Source: JAJAZB01 sp964244295
GTDB taxonomy: Bacteria > Bacteroidota > Bacteroidia > Cytophagales > Spirosomataceae
NCBI GenBank assembly: GCA_964244295.1
Contig: CAXTIG010000034.1
Span: 17,628-81,627 of the forward strand
Reading direction: 5' to 3'
DNA length: 64,000 bases
Part shown: in pieces, positions 59,950 to 64,000 of the stretch
Layout: each line of letters opens with the position of its first letter
Position numbering within the stretch: position 1 is the stretch's first letter
Position numbers and translations under genes: made by a program
Notes under the pieces: model-generated
Told to the model about the DNA's origin: nothing
The model's database searches: none
What the model saw: the letters and a program-made list of their open reading frames with translations, nothing else

Positions 59950-61071
59950 ATGAAAAAACTCTTCCCCCTCGCCCTGGGCGCGGCGGGCCTGCTGCTGGCG
60001 GTGGCGCTGGTGCTGGCCCTGCTGGGGCGCGGCAATCAGACCGACTGGCTCGTCATCGGCGGCTTGCTGCTCCTCGCAATCGGCATCCGCACTTTCCCCA
60101 ATTATGCCAGTTTGACCTTCACCGTGCTCATCGTCACGTCGGTATCGTTGGCGCTGTACCACCCGGAAGCGTTGCTGACCTGGGGCGGGTTTCCGCTCAA
60201 AAACCTCATCGTGCCGCTCATGCAGATTATCATGTTCGGGATGGGCACCCTCATGACGGCTGAGGATTTCGTCGGCGTGGTAAAAATGCCGAAGGGCATT
60301 ATCGTGGGGCTGATTGCGCACTACGTCATCATGCCGGTGGTGGGCTTTACGCTGGCCAACGTGTTTGGGTTTCCGCCGGAAATCGCGGCGGGCGTGGTGC
60401 TCATCGGCTGCGTACCGAGCGGGCTGGCCTCCAACGTGATTTGCTACATTTCGCGGGCCAACGTGCCGCTGTCGGTGTCGGTTACGACAGTTTCGACGCT
60501 GATGGCACCCGTGCTGACGCCCGCGTTGATGAAACTCCTGGCCGGGCAATTTGTGCCGGTGAGTTTCACGAAGATGATGGTCGACATTCTGGAAGTGGTC
60601 ATTGCGCCCATCGTGGTGGGGCTGTTGCTGAACACGTTTTTTCCCCTGTTCATCAAAAAAATCAAGACCTTGCTCCCGCTACTGTCGATGGCCGCCATCG
60701 TGTTCATCGTCGGCATCATCACCGCCACGGGCCGCGATAAACTGCTCGACGTGGGCTTGTTGCTGGTGGTCAGCAGTCTGATTCACAACCTGTCGGGGTA
60801 TTTTCTGGGCTACTGGACGGGCCGGTTGACGGGCCTCGACGAAAGCTCTTCGCGCACGATTGCCATCGAAGTGGGTATGCAAAACGGCGGACTGGCTTCG
60901 GCGCTGGCCCTGCAAATGGGCAAAGTCGGCACGGTGGGCCTGGCCCCCGCGATTTTCGGCCCGCTGATGAACACGACGGGTTCGATGCTGGCGAATTACT
61001 GGCGGGGTCGCCCGCCGAAGGGCGGGGTGGAACCGGCGGTAAAACCCCTGAAAGAAGTTTCGGGTACGTGA
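59950..61071 (+). CDS. Bile acid:sodium symporter (BASS) family transporter
   Basis: The 373-residue protein has about ten membrane helices. Typical BASS segments are MGTLMTAEDFVGVVKMPKGI, the CVPSGLASNVICYISRANVPL crossover helix, TLMAPVLTPALMKLLAG and the EVGMQNGGLASALALQ second crossover. BASS proteins carry organic acids such as bile acids, pyruvate or pantoate with sodium. Length is slightly above the usual 320, with an N-terminal extra helix. It may carry a product of the sugar-acid enzymes encoded on either side; that is only suggested by position. Confidence 0.9.
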   Translation: MKKLFPLALGAAGLLLAVALVLALLGRGNQTDWLVIGGLLLLAIGIRTFPNYASLTFTVLIVTSVSLALYHPEALLTWGGFPLKNLIVPLMQIIMFGMGTLMTAEDFVGVVKMPKGIIVGLIAHYVIMPVVGFTLANVFGFPPEIAAGVVLIGCVPSGLASNVICYISRANVPLSVSVTTVSTLMAPVLTPALMKLLAGQFVPVSFTKMMVDILEVVIAPIVVGLLLNTFFPLFIKKIKTLLPLLSMAAIVFIVGIITATGRDKLLDVGLLLVVSSLIHNLSGYFLGYWTGRLTGLDESSSRTIAIEVGMQNGGLASALALQMGKVGTVGLAPAIFGPLMNTTGSMLANYWRGRPPKGGVEPAVKPLKEVSGT

Positions 61072-61086
61072 CCAATTCCAATCCGT

Positions 61087-61154
61087 GGCCTGTGGCACAC
61101 AGGCCACCAAACGCCGTTTGCATGAAACCCATTTCGGCCTGTGTGCTACAGGCC
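61087..61154. repeat. Inverted repeat whose arms are themselves hairpins
   Basis: GGCCTGTGGCACACAGGCC (61087-61105) and GGCCTGTGTGCTACAGGCC (61136-61154) are each self-complementary and also near-complementary to one another. They fill the gap after the BASS gene. Confidence 0.75.
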
Positions 61155-61181
61155 GAAGTAACGGAGAAGAGTTTCAGCCCC

Positions 61182-61667
61182 ATGACGATTACCTTCAAAA
61201 AAGGACGCGAGGGCCGCGCCGACACGGTGTCGTACACCCGCGCCGACGGCTCGATGGAGTGGATGAACTGCGGCTTTTACGTGCAACACGACCTGATGCA
61301 CTACGCCGTCGAGCACACGCTGGGCTACACCGAAGCGTTTTTCGGGCTGCTGGCGCAGGGCTGGACACTCCGGGATTTTGAGGAACCCAAACCCGTCATG
61401 GCCCGAATGCCCGACCAGGCGGTTTGGGCGGAAGCATTGGTGAACGCGCTGGCGGTTCAGCTTCGGGCCGGTACAACCGACGAAGAATTTGACGAATCAG
61501 TCGCCCGGAGTTGCCAGCAACACGACCGGCCTCTACCGACGGTTTCCACCGAACAAAAAGCGGCCCTCCGCGCCGAACTGGAACGGCTCATCCACGCTTG
61601 GGACGCGCTGCCACCGAATGGAAAACTTGAATTGATTTTTACCGAAACCGTACCCTTTTTCCTCTAA
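61182..61667 (+). CDS. Conserved-looking hypothetical protein
   Basis: The protein has 161 residues from the ATG at 61182; upstream in-frame GTG starts lie inside the palindrome and are rejected. It is soluble, without signal. A histidine-rich helix, FYVQHDLMHYAVEHTLGYTE (about 32-51), could bind metal. The rest is helical (AVWAEALVNALAVQLRAG, EQKAALRAELERLIHAWDAL), ending in a beta strand (KLELIFTETVPFFL). No function recognised. It is four bases upstream of the RraA-like gene, so the two are likely co-transcribed. Confidence 0.75.
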   Translation: MTITFKKGREGRADTVSYTRADGSMEWMNCGFYVQHDLMHYAVEHTLGYTEAFFGLLAQGWTLRDFEEPKPVMARMPDQAVWAEALVNALAVQLRAGTTDEEFDESVARSCQQHDRPLPTVSTEQKAALRAELERLIHAWDALPPNGKLELIFTETVPFFL

Positions 61668-61671
61668 ACCC

Positions 61672-62592
61672 ATGAGTTACAAACCACTGATTGTCGCTTC
61701 GTTTTGCGCCCTCACCCTCGCGGCAAACGCCCAGCAAATCGGCGCTCCCAAAGAAACCATCCTGGCCTACTCGCAGGAATGGAAAGGCGAACGCTACCCC
61801 GACGGCCGCCCGAAAGTGTCCGATGCGTTGGTGAAACGCCTCAAGGACGTGTCCATCGAAGCCGCCTGGGGGATCATGGGTCGCCACGGCTTCAACAGCC
61901 AGTTCGAGACGGGCTTCGAGCGCATCCACCCCGACCAGGTGCTGGCCGGGCGCGTGGTCACGGCCCAGTACATGCCCGCCCGGCCCGATATGCGCGTGCC
62001 CATCCTGGCAAAAGGCAAGGACGAAAAACGCTCCGGTGCGCCCAATTCCTGGCCCATCGACGTGTTGCAGGAAAACGACGTGTACGTGGCCGACGGTTAC
62101 GGGAAAATCATCGACGGGACGCTCATCGGCGACAACCTGGGTAACTCGATTTTTGCCAAATCAAAAACCGGCGTGGTGTTCGACGCGGGGGTACGTGACC
62201 TCGAAGGGCTGGACCAAATCGACGGCTTCGCGGGGTTCGTGCGCGGCTTCGACCCTTCGGCCATCAAGGATATGCTAATGACGGGCATCAATTACCCCAT
62301 CCGCATCGGTCGCGTGACGGTGCTGCCGGGCGATTTGGTGCTGGGCAAAAAAGAAGGCTTGATTTTCATCCCGGCCCACCTGGCCGAGGAAGTGATTACG
62401 GGTTCGGAATGGATCGCCTTGCAGGACGAGTTCGGCCACCAGATGCTCCGCGAGGGCAAATTCACCCCCGGCGAAATCGATACCAAGTGGAACGCCGCCA
62501 TCGTCACGGCCTTCCGGGACTGGACGAAGAAAAACCCGACGAAGGTGAAAATGTCGGCGGCGGATTTGGAGGCGAGGATTCAGAAGTTGTAG
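61672..62592 (+). CDS. RraA family aldolase-like protein with a signal peptide
   Basis: The 306-residue protein has a Sec signal (LIVASFCALTLAANAQQ) and then an RraA/HMG-aldolase-like fold. Conserved parts are VSDALVKRLKD, GRVVTAQYMP, LIGDNLGNSIFAKSKTGVVF, the DAGVRDLEGL motif (Arg-Asp of the active site) and VLPGDLVLGKKEGLIFIPAH. Family members include 4-hydroxy-4-methyl-2-oxoglutarate aldolases/oxaloacetate decarboxylases and the RNase E inhibitor RraA, all cytoplasmic. Export suggests a periplasmic lyase on oxidised sugar acids. C-terminal extension of about 60 residues. Confidence 0.85.
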   Translation: MSYKPLIVASFCALTLAANAQQIGAPKETILAYSQEWKGERYPDGRPKVSDALVKRLKDVSIEAAWGIMGRHGFNSQFETGFERIHPDQVLAGRVVTAQYMPARPDMRVPILAKGKDEKRSGAPNSWPIDVLQENDVYVADGYGKIIDGTLIGDNLGNSIFAKSKTGVVFDAGVRDLEGLDQIDGFAGFVRGFDPSAIKDMLMTGINYPIRIGRVTVLPGDLVLGKKEGLIFIPAHLAEEVITGSEWIALQDEFGHQMLREGKFTPGEIDTKWNAAIVTAFRDWTKKNPTKVKMSAADLEARIQKL

Positions 62593-62596
62593 AGTG

Positions 62597-62672
62597 AGAA
62601 ACAGGCGGCAAGAAACAGGAGACAAGACAAAGGCAATTCCTCTTGTCTCCTGCTTCTTGCCACCTGTTTCTC
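62597..62672. repeat. 32-bp-arm inverted repeat between convergent genes
   Basis: The left arm (from 62597, GAGAAACAGGCGGCAAGAAA) pairs with the right arm ending at 62672 with a few mismatches. The element starts four bases after the RraA-like stop and ends three bases before the nrdB stop, filling the convergent gap. Confidence 0.85.
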
Positions 62673-62675
62673 CTT

Positions 62676-63671
62676 TCAAAAATCCTCATCCATCGCAAAC
62701 TTCGGCGCTTCTTTCTCGGAGCCGGTACCGGCCATCACGCCCGCTTTCTGGTACTCGCCCACGCGCTTCTCGAAGAAATTGGTCTTGCCCTGGAGCGAAA
62801 TCATTTCCATGAAATCGAACGGGTTCGTGGCGTTATAAATCTTCTCGCAACCCAGGGCCACCAGCAGGCGGTCGGCCACGAACTCGATGTACTGGTTCAT
62901 CAACTCGGCGTTCATCCCGATGAGCGACACGGGCAGCGAATCGGTCACGAATTCCTGCTCGATGCGCACGGCGTCGGCGATGATTTCGGTCACGCGCTCT
63001 TTGGGCAACTGGTTGACGATGTGACGGGTGTAGAGCAGGCAGGCAAAATCGCAGTGCAGGCCCTCGTCGCGCGAAATCAGTTCGTTCGAGAACGAGAGAC
63101 CCGGCATCAGCCCGCGTTTTTTCAACCAGAAAATCGAGCAGAACGAGCCGGAAAAGAAAATTCCTTCCACTGCCGCGAAGGCGATAAGCCGCTCGGCAAA
63201 ATCGCCGTTGTTGATCCAGCGCAAGGCCCACTCCGCTTTTTTCTGCACGCAGGGCACCGTTTCGATGGCCCGCAGCAGGCGGTCTTTTTCCTGCGGATTT
63301 TTGATGTAGGTGTCGATGAGCAGCGAGTAGGTTTCGGAGTGGATATTTTCCATCATGATCTGAAACCCGTAGAAGCACTTCGCCTCGGCGTACTGCACCT
63401 CGCTCAGGAAATTCACGGCCAGGTTCTCGTTCACGATCCCATCGGAAGCAGCGAAAAAGGCCAGTACGTGCGAGATAAAGTGCCGCTCGCCGTCGCTGAG
63501 GCCAATCCAGTCTTTCATGTCCTGCCCCAGGTCGATTTCCTCCGCCGTCCAGAACGAGGCCTCGTGCTGTTTGTACATCTGCCAGATGTCGGCGTGCTTG
63601 ATGGGGAAGAGCACAAACCGGAGGGGGTCTTCGACGAGCAAGGGTTCGGTGACCAGGGATTTTGACGCCAT
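62676..63671 (-). CDS. nrdB: Class I ribonucleotide reductase small (beta) subunit
   Basis: The protein has 331 residues and provides the radical for deoxyribonucleotide synthesis. The eukaryotic-like class Ia pattern is intact: FWTAEEIDL (Glu/Asp ligand), EAKCFYGFQIMMENIHSETY (Glu and His ligands plus the radical-type Tyr of CFYGF), VEGIFFSGSF (Glu) and RDEGLHCDFA (Glu and His). The C-terminal tail (KFAMDEDF) is the acidic, aromatic peptide that docks into the alpha subunit. The alpha gene is not in the window. A leader of about 90 bases precedes the gene. Confidence 0.95.
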   Translation of the reverse strand: MASKSLVTEPLLVEDPLRFVLFPIKHADIWQMYKQHEASFWTAEEIDLGQDMKDWIGLSDGERHFISHVLAFFAASDGIVNENLAVNFLSEVQYAEAKCFYGFQIMMENIHSETYSLLIDTYIKNPQEKDRLLRAIETVPCVQKKAEWALRWINNGDFAERLIAFAAVEGIFFSGSFCSIFWLKKRGLMPGLSFSNELISRDEGLHCDFACLLYTRHIVNQLPKERVTEIIADAVRIEQEFVTDSLPVSLIGMNAELMNQYIEFVADRLLVALGCEKIYNATNPFDFMEMISLQGKTNFFEKRVGEYQKAGVMAGTGSEKEAPKFAMDEDF

Positions 63672-63725
63672 GACTTCGCTGCTTTTTAAGGTTAGAATCT
63701 TGAAAATAAATGGGTTATAAAAAAC

Positions 63726-63744
63726 GGCCCTCAGAAGGCGGGCC
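63726..63744 (-). promoter_or_regulatory. Hairpin in the nrdB leader
   Basis: On the transcript GGCCC ... GGGCC can form a five-base GC stem with a nine-base loop, between the predicted transcription start and the nrdB ATG. No NrdR box was recognised. Confidence 0.35.
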
Positions 63745-63768
63745 GGTGGAGTACTGCGTTGTGGGAAG

Positions 63769-63798
63769 CAAATTTAGGCGTTTGCCCTTGCCTTCAAA
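63769..63798 (-). promoter_or_regulatory. Promoter of nrdB
   Basis: On the minus strand TTTG (63795-63798) is followed after 18 bases by TAAATTTG (63769-63776), a full match to TAnnTTTG. The predicted leader is about 90 bases. Confidence 0.55.
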
Positions 63799-63891
63799 GT
63801 AGGTGTCGAAGGAAAATGTTTGGAGAAATTTTAGGCATTTTCTAAACCGTTCGTAGTCAACCCAAATGCCGGTTCGGGTACCCAAGAAAAG

Positions 63892-63922
63892 CCCCGGCGG
63901 GTTCGGACTGAACCCGCCGGGG
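63892..63922 (-). terminator. GC-rich terminator after the type IX secreted protein gene
   Basis: Perfect 13-base arms (CCCCGGCGGGTTC at 63892-63904 and its complement at 63910-63922) are followed on the minus strand by CTTTTCTT. It lies 20 bases after the stop at 63942. Confidence 0.75.
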
Positions 63923-63941
63923 TGGAAATTTTACCGAAAAG

Positions 63942-64000
63942 TCAGGGCTTCAAAAGCACCTTGCTATACACCCGGCCCGCTTGGGTTTCGACCCGAATCA
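63942..64000 (-). CDS. C-terminal end of a type IX secretion-sorted protein (partial)
   Basis: Only the last 18 or so residues are in the window. They read IRVETQAGRVYSKVLLKP and end with TGA at 63942-63944. The pattern (aliphatic, Arg-Val-Glu-Thr, Gly, then Lys-Val-aliphatic-aliphatic-Lys) matches the last beta strands of the type A T9SS C-terminal sorting domain. The protein is therefore probably secreted and attached or released through the Por machinery. What the rest encodes lies outside the window. Confidence 0.65.
   Translation of the reverse strand, partial: IRVETQAGRVYSKVLLKP

Noticed and set aside
63672..63941. Possible NrdR-regulated region or riboswitch upstream of nrdB
   Set aside because: No NrdR box pair and no known riboswitch core was found; only a promoter match and a short hairpin are supported.

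Overview
The window is bacterial chromosome from a GC-rich member of the Bacteroidota, probably order Cytophagales (Spirosoma/Larkinella-like). The evidence is protein content: a GldG gliding/ABC-family fragment, a PorT-like protein beside menG, a type IX secretion C-terminal signal at the right edge, two SusC/SusD pairs, many lipoproteins and menaquinone methylation. Several genes carry the Bacteroidota promoter form (TTTG about 20 bases before TAnnTTTG), and most genes lack Shine-Dalgarno sequences. No tRNA, rRNA, CRISPR array, IS transposase or phage gene was recognised.

Layout. 1-2151: gldG (partial), porT-like, menG. 2261-8111: sugar-oxidation genes, with one cytoplasmic and two TAT-exported Gfo/Idh/MocA oxidoreductases and a TAT-exported TIM-barrel isomerase. 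8234-10156: flavin reductase and ispH. 10284-16309: a four-gene operon of ECF sigma factor, membrane anti-sigma/TPR protein, subtilisin-like protease and TPR-CHAT caspase-like protease, the best candidate for an undescribed system. 16529-20524: an island of small secreted proteins and lipoproteins, including a collagen-like one and a decayed kelch gene. 20917-26804: esterase, nuclease-like protein, amidase, orphan MjaI-like restriction enzyme and rmuC. 26951-31480: a GT-C membrane protein with a MORN tail and a two-gene Fe-S oxidoreductase, split by a reverse-strand module with a 33-residue ORF. 31540-39634: three GMC flavoprotein dehydrogenases, a TAT-exported subunit 3 and an SMP-30 lactonase, with toxin-antitoxin genes embedded. 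39857-44219: RND efflux pump and adaptor. 44414-54440: two SusC/SusD systems. 54652-63671: M20 peptidase, two Uma2 proteins, SDR, TAT-exported enolase-superfamily enzyme, BASS transporter, exported RraA-like protein and nrdB. 63942-64000: tail of a type IX secreted protein.

How the genes work together. TAT-exported MocA enzymes, an isomerase, an enolase-superfamily dehydratase, GMC/subunit 3 dehydrogenases, a lactonase and an exported RraA-like protein together suggest periplasmic oxidation and breakdown of sugars or sugar acids, fed by SusCD uptake. This is inferred from families and not shown by the sequence alone.

The most pervasive non-coding feature is about twenty long inverted repeats (arms up to 37 bp) filling the gaps between genes. 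Several reach exactly to, or contain, the stop codons of flanking genes. Families recur across the window, but many arms are unique to one locus.
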